From Actinomycetes bacterium (GTDB taxonomy: Bacteria; Actinomycetota; Actinomycetes; S36-B12; UBA10799), in NCBI GenBank assembly GCA_029779995.1, contig JAKOZM010000191.1:1-7515 (forward strand): 7,515 bases of DNA, written 5' to 3'. The notes beneath the pieces are model-generated. The model made no database searches. It was not told the DNA's origin and saw only the letters and a list, made by a program, of their open reading frames with translations. Positions within the stretch are counted from its first letter, which is position 1. The number at the start of each line of letters is the position of its first letter. The translations under genes were made by a program, and so were the position numbers. Of the stretch, positions 1 to 6,326 are shown piece by piece.

Positions 1-59
1 GTCAGCTGAGCCAGGGGCTGGGGTGGCTCTTCATCCGGCAATGCCACGGGCGGTGCGCC

Positions 60-65
60 TAGGCT
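60..65 (+). promoter_or_regulatory. Candidate -10 element of the DUF2252 gene (leaderless)
   Basis: The hexamer TAGGCT fits the actinobacterial TANNNT -10 pattern. Exactly six bases (GACCGC) separate it from the GTG at 72, so transcription would start at or next to the start codon. There is no purine-rich ribosome binding site before the GTG and no convincing -35 hexamer. The 71 bases before the gene hold nothing else I can identify; one plus-strand frame is open from base 2 to a TGA at 65-67 and could be the tail of an upstream gene, but it is too short to judge. Confidence 0.4.
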
Positions 66-71
66 GACCGC

Positions 72-1475
72 GTGGTGACGGAATCCAAAGGCAGGCAAGA
101 GCGGCGCAAGATCGGCAAAGAGATCCGCGAGAAGGTGCCGCGGGAGTCGCTGGCGGTGTGGAACCCGCCCGCCGACCGCCGGGACCCGACGCAGATCCTC
201 ATCGATCAGGGCGCCGATCGGGTGCCCGACCTCGTCCCGGTGCGATATGCGCGCATGTTGTCCAGCGAGTTCGCCTTCTACCGAGGTGCCGCGGCGATCA
301 TGGCCAGCGACCTGTCCTACAGCGCCAACACGCACATCACCGTGCAGATGTGCGGCGATGCCCATCTGGTGAACTTCGGCGGCTACGCGTCGCCGGACCG
401 CACGTTCGTGTTCGACGTCAACGACTTCGATGAGACCCTGCCCGGGCCGTTCGAATTCGACCTGAAGCGGCTGGTGGCAAGTTTCGCCGTCGCGGCGCGC
501 AGCAGCTCGTTCGACGAGGCGACCCGGGCGCCGATCATCTCCGATGTCGTCCGCGCCTACCGGGAGGCCATCCAGGCGTTCTCCCAGATGGACCGCATGG
601 ACGTCTGGTACTCCCGGCTCACCGCCGCCGACATCGAGGCGCAGTGGGGCAGCGACCTGAGCAAGAAGTACCGCAAGGCGTTCGAGAAGAACGTCGCGAA
701 GGCACAGACCAAGACCAGCGAGCGCGCCTTGCAGAAGTTGACGACCACGGCGGCGGATGGTTCGACCTCGTTCATCAGCAATCCGCCATTCATGGTGCCT
801 CTTGACGAGGTCGTCGATGAGGCGAGCAAGGATCGGTACGCCCACGCTGTGCAGTCGGCCCTGGTCGGGTATCGGCGCAGCCTGCAGTCCGACCGCCGGG
901 TGCTCTTCTCGGGCTACCGGGTCGTCGATCTGGCGCGCAAGGTGGTGGGTGTGGGCAGTGTGGGCACGCGCTGCTGGGTGATGCTGCTGTCCGCGGATCA
1001 TGACGAGAACGACGTGCTCATGCTGCAACTCAAACAGGCTGTCCCGTCGGTGTACGAGCAGTATGTGGGCAGGTCGCGAACCTCTTCGCACGGCCAACGG
1101 GTGGTAGAGGGCCAGCGCGTCATGCAGGCTGCCAGCGACATCCTGCTCGGGTGGACCCAGATCAACATCCGGGGCACGCAGGACGACTTCTACGTGCGCC
1201 AGATGTGGGACTGGAAGGAGTCCGCGGACGTCCCCGCGATGGACCCGACCCAGTTACGCGTGTACGCGCAGATGTGCGGCTGGACGTTGGCCCGTGCCCA
1301 CGCCCGGTCGGGTGACCGGGTGGCGCTGGCCGGGTACTTGGGCGCCGACACCAAACTCGACACGGCGATGGTGGCATTCGCAGAGGCCTATGCCGACCAG
1401 AACGCCAAGGACTACAAAGCGATGCAGGATGCTGCGTCGGCGGGTCGCATCGAGGTGGCCGCCAAGGGCTGGTAG
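72..1475 (+). CDS. DUF2252 family protein with kinase-like motifs in permuted order
   Basis: A 467-residue protein recognisable as DUF2252 (COG4320) by G95-D-A-H-L-V-N-F-G103 and the D115-V-N-D-F-D-E121 stretch. The biochemical function of the family is not established to my knowledge. These motifs match the catalytic loop of aminoglycoside-phosphotransferase-like kinases (GDxxxxN with the same D-to-N spacing, D96/N101) and its following metal-binding Asp, including a downstream G-P-F-E-F-D-L that parallels the phosphotransferase G-D-P-x-Y-D-L. A glycine-rich segment (G293-V-G-S-V-G-T299) and a lysine strand (L-Q-L-K321-Q-A) resembling a kinase N-lobe come after these motifs, and a helix with L-A-R-A-H-A (406-411) lies near the C-terminus. 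I infer a circularly permuted kinase fold, probably cytoplasmic because no signal peptide is visible. The start is GTG at 72 (a second GTG follows at 75), chosen for the promoter spacing. The next gene starts 10 bp downstream, suggesting co-transcription. Confidence 0.85.
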   Translation: MVTESKGRQERRKIGKEIREKVPRESLAVWNPPADRRDPTQILIDQGADRVPDLVPVRYARMLSSEFAFYRGAAAIMASDLSYSANTHITVQMCGDAHLVNFGGYASPDRTFVFDVNDFDETLPGPFEFDLKRLVASFAVAARSSSFDEATRAPIISDVVRAYREAIQAFSQMDRMDVWYSRLTAADIEAQWGSDLSKKYRKAFEKNVAKAQTKTSERALQKLTTTAADGSTSFISNPPFMVPLDEVVDEASKDRYAHAVQSALVGYRRSLQSDRRVLFSGYRVVDLARKVVGVGSVGTRCWVMLLSADHDENDVLMLQLKQAVPSVYEQYVGRSRTSSHGQRVVEGQRVMQAASDILLGWTQINIRGTQDDFYVRQMWDWKESADVPAMDPTQLRVYAQMCGWTLARAHARSGDRVALAGYLGADTKLDTAMVAFAEAYADQNAKDYKAMQDAASAGRIEVAAKGW

Positions 1476-1485
1476 ACAAAGACCC

Positions 1486-2064
1486 ATGGCACAGATTGAT
1501 CCGATGCAAGAAACTCGGGAAGAGCTCGCCGCGGTCAGCAAGTTGTGGTGGCTCAGTTTGGTGGCGGGGGTGCTGTGGTTCTTCATCGCCATCGTGATCC
1601 TGCAGATGGACTCCGCCAGCGTCACCACGGTCGGCGTCATCGTGGGGGCGATGTTCCTGTTCACGGGCCTGGAACAGTTCGTGCTCGCCAGTGCGGTCCA
1701 GGGCTGGAAATGGCTGTGGATCATCTTCGGGGTGTTCTTCGTGCTGGCCGGCCTGTGGGCCCTGTTCAACCCGGGGGTGACGACCGCAGCGCTGGCCGAC
1801 TCGCTCGGGTTCCTGTTCCTGCTCGTGGCCATCTTCTGGATCATCGAGGCGTTCACCACCCGGCACAACAACGAGTTGTGGTGGCTCGGCCTGCTGTCCG
1901 GCATCGTGATGCTGGTCTTGGCGTTCTGGGTGTCCGGTCAGTTCTTCTTCGAGCGGGTCTACATCCTGCTGGTGTTCGCCGGGGTATGGGCGATGCTCAC
2001 CGGCATCACCGACATCATCCGGGCGTTCCAACTGCGCAAGCTGGGCAAGCTGACGACGGGCTGA
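1486..2064 (+). CDS. HdeD/DUF308-like six-helix membrane protein
   Basis: A 192-residue, very hydrophobic protein with six predicted membrane helices at about residues 20-41, 45-70, 74-97, 100-124, 131-154 and 157-180, ending in a short basic tail (R-K-L-G-K-L). Length, helix count and the repeated G-rich helices fit the HdeD/DUF308 family. In Escherichia coli HdeD is linked to acid resistance, but the molecular role of the family is unclear and I do not assign one here. The ATG at 1486 is chosen because it follows the upstream stop by 10 bp and gives a short polar N-terminus (MAQIDPMQETREELAAVSK) before helix 1; in-frame starts further upstream overlap the DUF2252 gene and encode unlikely Arg/Pro-rich sequence. 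The ribosome binding site is weak, so translational coupling to the upstream gene is plausible. A strong hairpin begins 14 bp after the stop. Confidence 0.8.
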   Translation: MAQIDPMQETREELAAVSKLWWLSLVAGVLWFFIAIVILQMDSASVTTVGVIVGAMFLFTGLEQFVLASAVQGWKWLWIIFGVFFVLAGLWALFNPGVTTAALADSLGFLFLLVAIFWIIEAFTTRHNNELWWLGLLSGIVMLVLAFWVSGQFFFERVYILLVFAGVWAMLTGITDIIRAFQLRKLGKLTTG

Positions 2065-2077
2065 GGTCCGCTTCTCG

Positions 2078-2125
2078 AGGATCGCCCCTTTCGGTCAGGT
2101 TCGCCTGTCCGGGAGGGGCGATTCT
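2078..2125. terminator. Long hairpin, probable terminator between convergent genes
   Basis: The arms 2078-2099 and 2104-2125 pair across a TTCG loop at 2100-2103. The outer part contains a perfect 9-bp match (ATCGCCCCT at 2081-2089 with AGGGGCGAT at 2114-2122). Overall the 22-position stem has one T-T mismatch (2095/2108) and three G-T pairs. No T-tract follows on either strand, which is usual for actinobacterial terminators. It lies 14 bp after the stop of the HdeD-like gene and 55 bp beyond the stop of the opposing minus-strand gene, so it could serve both directions. Confidence 0.6.
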
Positions 2126-2135
2126 GCACGTTCGG

Positions 2136-2158
2136 GGCGCGTTTGCCGCGCAAGCGCC
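2136..2158. terminator. Second, weaker hairpin in the convergent gap
   Basis: GGCGC at 2136-2140 pairs with GCGCC at 2154-2158. TTG (2143-2145) and CAA (2151-2153) extend the stem past a two-base GT bulge, closing on a CCGCG loop. It lies between the long hairpin and the end of the minus-strand gene and could add to termination of either unit. The stem is short and may be a chance product of high G+C. Confidence 0.3.
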
Positions 2159-2168
2159 AACCGGCCTA

Positions 2169-2198
2169 GCACTGAGCGCTCAGCCCAGCGCCCAGTGC
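2169..2198. terminator. Hairpin overlapping the stop of the minus-strand gene
   Basis: GCACTG (2169-2174) and GCGCT (2176-2180) pair with AGCGC (2187-2191) and CAGTGC (2193-2198): an 11-bp stem with one mismatch and a six-base loop. The arms include the last codons and the stop of the minus-strand gene. An overlapping perfect 12-bp palindrome, CTGAGCGCTCAG, sits at 2172-2183 around the same stop. No T-tract follows. A role in termination or 3'-end protection is an inference. Confidence 0.35.
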
Positions 2199-2764
2199 GA
2201 CATCCCTTCGATGTTCTGGCGCATGACCTCACCGGCCGTCGCGTCCGCACCCTTGGTCATGGCCATGTACTTGAGCGCGTTCATGTCACTCTTCAACGGG
2301 GCGCTGCTCAAGGCATATGCCACAGCGTCCTCGGCGAGCAGCCACGCCCCGAGGTTGTAGGCCGTCCGGGCGCCGTGCTTCTTGTCCAGCGCTGACGTGG
2401 CCTCGTCGTCCTGATCCCAGGCGACGATTCGCCACCCGTCGCGGATCCCGAAGTCGGACAGGTTGATCTGCACCTGCATCCGGCCCAGCACCGGCAGATG
2501 CATGCGCTGAACGTAGGTCACGTCGGTCTCGGACCGCCGCTCGACGACCTCGACATCCTCCACGTAGCGCACGTTCTCGGGGTACCCCTCGACGTCGCAG
2601 ATGTGGGAAACCATCGCGTCGATATCCACGCCCTCGCGGGGCATGAGACCCAAGCCTTCAGACGTGGGCCGCTTCTCGAAGCGCCAGGTCACGCTGTTGT
2701 ACTTCTCACGGCTGAGATCCGCGATGTGGGGAAGGACTCGATCCAGGAAGGCGTCTGCGCTCAC
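2180..2764 (-). CDS. START/SRPBCC-like domain protein
   Basis: A protein of 194 residues from GTG at 2764. The region following D-I-D-A-M-V-S-H-I-C-D-V-E-G-Y-P-E-N resembles the start of START/SRPBCC (polyketide cyclase or coenzyme-Q-binding-like) domains, where a helix and an E-x-Y-P turn lead into alternating strands (V-E-V-V-E-R, D-V-T-Y-V, M-Q-V-Q-I, W-R-I-V-A-W). Such domains form a hydrophobic ligand pocket; the ligand here cannot be told. No signal peptide or membrane helix is visible, so it is probably cytoplasmic. An alternative GTG at 2815 would add 17 residues (Pro/Trp-rich, atypical). I prefer 2764 because a TACACT hexamer lies 7 nt upstream of it. It is divergent from the ABC transporter gene, which hints at shared control but not at function. 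The fold call rests on pattern only. Confidence 0.6.
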   Translation of the reverse strand: MSADAFLDRVLPHIADLSREKYNSVTWRFEKRPTSEGLGLMPREGVDIDAMVSHICDVEGYPENVRYVEDVEVVERRSETDVTYVQRMHLPVLGRMQVQINLSDFGIRDGWRIVAWDQDDEATSALDKKHGARTAYNLGAWLLAEDAVAYALSSAPLKSDMNALKYMAMTKGADATAGEVMRQNIEGMSHWALG

Positions 2765-2771
2765 CCGACGA

Positions 2772-2777
2772 AGTGTA
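2772..2777 (-). promoter_or_regulatory. Candidate -10 element of the START-like gene (leaderless)
   Basis: Read on the minus strand, TACACT lies 7 nt before the GTG at 2764-2762. It fits TANNNT with transcription starting at the start codon. No ribosome binding site precedes this GTG and no good -35 hexamer is visible. If correct, the GTG at 2815 cannot be the start used from this promoter. Confidence 0.4.
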
Positions 2778-2807
2778 TGTGGTGGCCACGGCGGGGCCGA
2801 AACCCGA

Positions 2808-2837
2808 TTGAGCACCGACCGGGCAACGAGACAGAAT
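2808..2837 (+). promoter_or_regulatory. Candidate promoter of the ABC transporter gene (leaderless)
   Basis: TTGAGC at 2808-2813 and CAGAAT at 2832-2837 are separated by 18 bp and resemble -35 and -10 boxes. The -10 ends 7 nt before the ATG at 2845, so the transcript would begin at or beside the start codon. The bases before the ATG (TTGGATCG) contain no useful Shine-Dalgarno match. The -10 deviates from TANNNT at its first base. Confidence 0.45.
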
Positions 2838-2844
2838 TGGATCG

Positions 2845-4611
2845 ATGTCCATCCCCACGACCCGTCACACCCTGCGCCTCTTCTGGGACGCCGGGTCGGC
2901 CACCCCTGTTCGGCGGACGCTGGCCTTCGTCGGCCCGATCTTCGCGGTCGGGGTGGGGCAGTTCTTCGGCCCGTGGGTGATTGCCCAACTGCTCAACCAG
3001 ATCCAGCAGGGGTCCGTCTCCTGGGACACCTCCTGGCCCTTGGTGTTGGCCTACCTGCTCAGCCAGATCATCGGGACCGTCATCGCGTGGCGGGTGGTCC
3101 TGTGGGCGATGTGGACCATGGAGGTCCGCGGGATGCAGGTGTTGTTCCAGCGCATCTTCGACCACTTGACCGACCAGAGCGTGGCGTTCCACGCCAACCG
3201 GTTCAGCGGGGCCCTGGTCTCGCAGACGAACAAACTCCTGGGCGCCTTCGAGACCTTCTGGGACTCGATCACGTGGACCTTGATGCCGATCCTCACCTCC
3301 ATCGTGGTGAGCACCGTGGTGCTTTGGTTCATGATGTGGCAGTACGCACTGTTCCTGTTCGTCAGCTCGCTGGCGTTCATCCTGCTGGTGTTCTTCGCGA
3401 CCCGCCGCATGAAGCACCTGACTGTCGCTGAGGCCAACGCCGCGAACCGCATGACCGGATTCCTCGCCGACGTCATGACCAACATCGCCGCGGTGAAGGC
3501 GCAGGGGTCGGAGCCCGACGAGCGCCTGGCGGCCACCGAGGTCGCGGAGTACCGCACTGCCCGCGATCTGGACGTGATGCGCTCCTTCCTGAAGTTCAGC
3601 GCCGGCTATTCCACTGTGATCACGGTCATCAACACCGGCGCCGTCGTGGCTGCTGTCCTGGCCGCGCAGTACAACGTCGTGAACATCGGGGCGATCTACC
3701 TGGCCGTGACGTACACGCTGAACGTGACCAGCCAGTTGTGGAGTGTCAACGAGGTCATCCGGGACTACAACAAGGTCATCGGGGATGCCCACGAGATGGT
3801 CCTCATCCTCAACGATCCCCCGAGCGTGCGAGATCGATCGCGTGCCCCGCTGGTGGTGCGTGAGGGTCGGATCGACTTCGACCATGTCCACTTCGGTCAC
3901 GACACCCAGTACGACAACCCGCTGTTCGACGACTTCAGTCTGCGGGTCGAGGCCGGGGAGAAGATCGGATTGGTCGGACCGTCCGGGGGTGGGAAGACCA
4001 CGCTGACCCGCTTGCTTCTGCGCTTCTCCGACATCCAGCGCGGGGCCATCCGGATCGACGGTCAAGACATCGCTGACGTGACCCAGCGTTCGTTGCGCCA
4101 GCAGATCTCCTACGTGCCGCAGGAACCCTTGCTCTTTCACCGGTCACTGTTCGAGAACATCGCCTACGGCCTGCCCGGGGCCACCGGTGAGCAAGTCGCT
4201 GACGCGGCCCGGCGAGCCTATGCCCTGGACTTCATTGAGTCCTTGCCCGAGGGGTTCGAGACGCTGGTCGGGGAGCGTGGCATCAAGTTGTCGGGCGGTC
4301 AGCGGCAGCGGATTGCGATCGCGCGTGCCATCTTGAAGAACGCGCGGATTCTCGTGCTCGACGAGGCGACCAGCGCATTGGACTCCGAGAGCGAAGTGCA
4401 CATCCAGCAGGCCCTCGCGCAGGCCATGTCCGGGCGCACCACCATCGTGATCGCCCACCGGCTGAGCACGATCCAGGCGATGGACCGCATCCTGGTCATG
4501 GATCAGGGACGCATCATCGAACAGGGGAGCCACCGCGAACTGCTCGCCCACGGCGGCTCCTACGCGACGCTGTGGGCACATCAGTCCGGAGGATTCCTGG
4601 CCGGGGTCTGA
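2845..4611 (+). CDS. ABC half-transporter, fused membrane and ATPase domains (MsbA/MdlB type)
   Basis: A 588-residue protein. The N-terminal half is an exporter-type membrane domain with hydrophobic stretches near residues 25-48, 60-85, 145-190 (two helices) and 250-300 (two helices), joined by long polar cytoplasmic segments. The C-terminal ATPase domain is complete: Walker A G378-PSGGGKTT386, Q-loop Q426 in Y-V-P-Q-E, signature L482-S-G-G-Q486, Walker B L503-V-L-D-E507 with the catalytic Glu, D-loop S-A-L-D, and H-loop H538. It should hydrolyse ATP and act as a dimer of two such chains in the inner membrane; no second half-transporter gene adjoins it, so a homodimer is likely. The substrate cannot be told. 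The A-loop position usually held by Tyr appears to be His352 in V-H-F-G-H. The ATG at 2845 fits the leaderless promoter and the family length. Confidence 0.93.
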   Translation: MSIPTTRHTLRLFWDAGSATPVRRTLAFVGPIFAVGVGQFFGPWVIAQLLNQIQQGSVSWDTSWPLVLAYLLSQIIGTVIAWRVVLWAMWTMEVRGMQVLFQRIFDHLTDQSVAFHANRFSGALVSQTNKLLGAFETFWDSITWTLMPILTSIVVSTVVLWFMMWQYALFLFVSSLAFILLVFFATRRMKHLTVAEANAANRMTGFLADVMTNIAAVKAQGSEPDERLAATEVAEYRTARDLDVMRSFLKFSAGYSTVITVINTGAVVAAVLAAQYNVVNIGAIYLAVTYTLNVTSQLWSVNEVIRDYNKVIGDAHEMVLILNDPPSVRDRSRAPLVVREGRIDFDHVHFGHDTQYDNPLFDDFSLRVEAGEKIGLVGPSGGGKTTLTRLLLRFSDIQRGAIRIDGQDIADVTQRSLRQQISYVPQEPLLFHRSLFENIAYGLPGATGEQVADAARRAYALDFIESLPEGFETLVGERGIKLSGGQRQRIAIARAILKNARILVLDEATSALDSESEVHIQQALAQAMSGRTTIVIAHRLSTIQAMDRILVMDQGRIIEQGSHRELLAHGGSYATLWAHQSGGFLAGV

Positions 4612-4630
4612 TCCGTCCAACCGAACGGAT
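4611..4630 (+). terminator. Short hairpin directly after the ABC transporter gene
   Basis: ATCCGT (4611-4616) pairs perfectly with ACGGAT (4625-4630) across an eight-base loop, starting at the last base of the stop codon. There is no T-tract. It is a weak candidate for the transporter's terminator, located before the promoter of the next gene. Confidence 0.25.
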
Positions 4631-4666
4631 GACCCCATCCGACACGGGCTGCCGCTCCAGCGGACG

Positions 4667-4672
4667 TACGGT
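4667..4672 (+). promoter_or_regulatory. Candidate -10 element of the beta-helix gene (leaderless)
   Basis: TACGGT fits TANNNT and is separated by six bases (GGGGGC) from the GTG at 4679, the same spacing as at the DUF2252 gene. The G-run directly before the start is too close to act as a normal ribosome binding site. No clear -35 hexamer is visible. The spacing supports the GTG at 4679 over the in-frame ATG at 4688. Confidence 0.4.
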
Positions 4673-4678
4673 GGGGGC

Positions 4679-6169
4679 GTGCTGGAGATGGCACTGCTGC
4701 TGACCTTGTCCGGGCCACCAGCGCCGGCCGTGCAGGTGCGCGACGGCACCGCGATCGTGACGGTGACGGGCCATGCCCGCCGCTACCGGGTGTTGATCCG
4801 GGCCGCGGGCGCCTCCTGGCAGGTGGCAGCGACCTCGCAGAATCCCCGCATGCGCATCCGGCTGACTCCCGGGCGGTACAAAGCGCGGGCGCAGCGCAAG
4901 CGCCGGCGCTGGGGGCCGGTCGGGGCTGCCTCGGGATGGTTCCGGATGGGGACTCCGCAGGCGACACCCGTGCAGTATCCAGGCGATCAGATCTGGGTCG
5001 ATCCGGTGGCAGGTGATGATGCCGCGGCGGGCGGGCCCACCACACCGGTCCGCACCGTGACCGAGGCGTGGCGGCGGGTCCCGGAGGTCGTGCCCGCACC
5101 GGTCGTGATCATGTTGCGCCCCGGTGAGCACACTGCCGCGCCGAACTACTGGGAGAACCGCCGGGGTGGGACCATCGCCCTGGTCGCCGCAGATGGGCCG
5201 GGAACCGCCAGCCTGCGTGAGGACATCAACATGTTCCGGGTGGCCAACCTGACCATCGATGGGGTCCGGATCCATCGGCGCGGTGATGTCTTCCACTGCG
5301 AGCTGTGCACGAACATCACGCTACGACGAGTCGACTTCGACGGGCTCGGGGCTGCCCACGAGACCATCAAGGTCAACCAGAGTGATGGCATCGCCATCCT
5401 CGACAGCCGCATCAGCGGGTCCTATGAGAACGCGATCGATTTTGTCGCTGTGCACGGGGGAGTCATCAAGGGCAACGACATCTCGCAGGCGCAGGACTGG
5501 TGTGCCTACGTCAAGGGTGGCAGCGCCTCCATCGAGGTTCGCGGCAACACGATCCATCACTGTGGCACGGGCGGGTTCACCGCCGGTCAAGGCAGCGGCC
5601 TGGAGTACATGGTGGCGCCGTGGCTGACGTTTGAGGCGATGGACATCGGGGTGTACGACAATCTCATTCACGACACCGAGGGCGCCGGATTGGGGGTGAA
5701 CGGTGGCTTCCACATCCGGATGAGCGACAACGTGCTGGTGCGCGTGGGATCGCGCAGCCACACGGTCGAGTTCGTGCACGGTGCGCGCAGCTGCGACGGC
5801 GATGTGACCGCCTGTCAGGTGCGCAGCGCGGCTGGTGGCTGGGGAGCAGTGGGCATGGATGGGCAGTACATCCCCAACCGGGACGTGTGGTTCGGCAACA
5901 ACGTGATCGCCAATCCAGCGGGCCAACCGAGCCGCTGGCAGCAGGTGACCGTGGCCGAGGACGTGACGCCGCCGCCCGGTTCGAATGTGCCCAACCCCGC
6001 GCGCGCCGATGACGGGCTGGTCATCACGAACAACATCTTCTGGAACCAGGCGCCCGACAGCGGATACCCGCTGGCGGCCAGCAATCGTGTGAACACCGTG
6101 GATCCCCGCATCGATCCCCAGACGCTGCGGCCGTCGGTCACCCTGGCGCCGGTCCCGGTTCCACCGTGA
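4679..6169 (+). CDS. Probable exported parallel beta-helix protein with FN3-like N-terminal domain
   Basis: A 496-residue protein. Residues 1-17 (MLEMALLLTLSGPPAPA) look like a short signal peptide ending in an A-x-A-like site, although the n-region lacks a positive charge. Residues about 18-95 resemble a fibronectin type III domain, with Y-R-V-L-I-R, a Trp strand, L-T-P-G-R-Y and a W-G-P-V loop. From 105, I-W-V-D-P-V-A-G-D-D followed by P-V-R-T-V-T-E-A-W is the usual opening of right-handed parallel beta-helix proteins. Residues about 190-460 carry repeated coils of the N-x-I/V type (N-L-T-I-D, N-D-I, N-T-I, N-L-I, N-V-L, N-N-V-I, N-N-I-F). Such folds occur in polysaccharide lyases, hydrolases and surface proteins. 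I see no recognisable catalytic signature, so the activity is unknown. There is no membrane anchor, sortase motif or cell-wall repeat at the C-terminus, which ends in a Pro-rich tail. Confidence 0.8.
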   Translation: MLEMALLLTLSGPPAPAVQVRDGTAIVTVTGHARRYRVLIRAAGASWQVAATSQNPRMRIRLTPGRYKARAQRKRRRWGPVGAASGWFRMGTPQATPVQYPGDQIWVDPVAGDDAAAGGPTTPVRTVTEAWRRVPEVVPAPVVIMLRPGEHTAAPNYWENRRGGTIALVAADGPGTASLREDINMFRVANLTIDGVRIHRRGDVFHCELCTNITLRRVDFDGLGAAHETIKVNQSDGIAILDSRISGSYENAIDFVAVHGGVIKGNDISQAQDWCAYVKGGSASIEVRGNTIHHCGTGGFTAGQGSGLEYMVAPWLTFEAMDIGVYDNLIHDTEGAGLGVNGGFHIRMSDNVLVRVGSRSHTVEFVHGARSCDGDVTACQVRSAAGGWGAVGMDGQYIPNRDVWFGNNVIANPAGQPSRWQQVTVAEDVTPPPGSNVPNPARADDGLVITNNIFWNQAPDSGYPLAASNRVNTVDPRIDPQTLRPSVTLAPVPVPP

Positions 6170-6209
6170 CGTGTTCGCTGACGATCCGTGTCAGGTGACG
6201 ACTGGAGAC

Positions 6210-6229
6210 CACGAGCCGTTCGTCTCGTG
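6210..6229 (+). terminator. Short hairpin after the beta-helix gene
   Basis: CACGAG (6210-6215) pairs perfectly with CTCGTG (6224-6229) over an eight-base loop, 40 bp after the stop codon of the beta-helix gene. The stem is only six bp and no T-tract follows, so a terminator role is tentative. Confidence 0.25.
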
Positions 6230-6280
6230 CCCAGCGGTTAGTGCTGTGTACATCGGTTCGGCGTGTCGCGGCCAAATCAG

Positions 6281-6326
6281 ACGAACTCCTGTACCGCGGA
6301 CGAACGCCTGGACCGCGGACGAACGC
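6281..6326. repeat. Tandem repeat with 19-bp period
   Basis: Unit 1 (6281-6299) is ACGAACTCCTGTACCGCGG and unit 2 (6300-6318) is ACGAACGCCTGGACCGCGG; they match at 17 of 19 positions. A third, partial unit (ACGAACGC) starts at 6319, again 19 bp on. The exact core ACCGCGGACGAACGC occurs at 6293-6307 and 6312-6326. A related TCCGCGGA follows at 6346-6353. A period near two helical turns places the motifs on the same DNA face, as in tandem operators, but no binding protein can be named. Confidence 0.65.

Noticed and set aside
1162..2031. 289-codon open frame on the minus strand across the DUF2252 and HdeD-like genes
   Set aside because: It spans two convincing plus-strand genes, has a low-complexity His/Glu/Pro/Arg composition and no recognisable domain.
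1294..2064. Longer version of the HdeD-like protein starting inside the DUF2252 gene
   Set aside because: The extra 64 residues are an Arg/Pro-rich out-of-frame reading of the DUF2252 3' end; the ATG at 1486 gives a normal polar N-terminus and a family-like length.
2180..2815. Longer version of the START-like protein from GTG at 2815
   Set aside because: The added 17 residues are Pro/Trp-rich, and a -10-like TACACT lies within them at leaderless spacing from the GTG at 2764. It is not excluded, only less likely.
2761..4140. 459-codon open frame on the minus strand opposite the ABC transporter gene
   Set aside because: Its translation is rich in His, Asp, Gln and Arg without domain character, and the plus strand encodes a full ABC transporter with every ATPase motif. 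It is an antisense shadow in high-G+C DNA.
4514..5296. 260-codon minus-strand frame over the end of the ABC gene and the start of the beta-helix gene
   Set aside because: The translation is Arg/Pro/His-rich and low in complexity, and it covers two well-supported plus-strand genes and their promoter.
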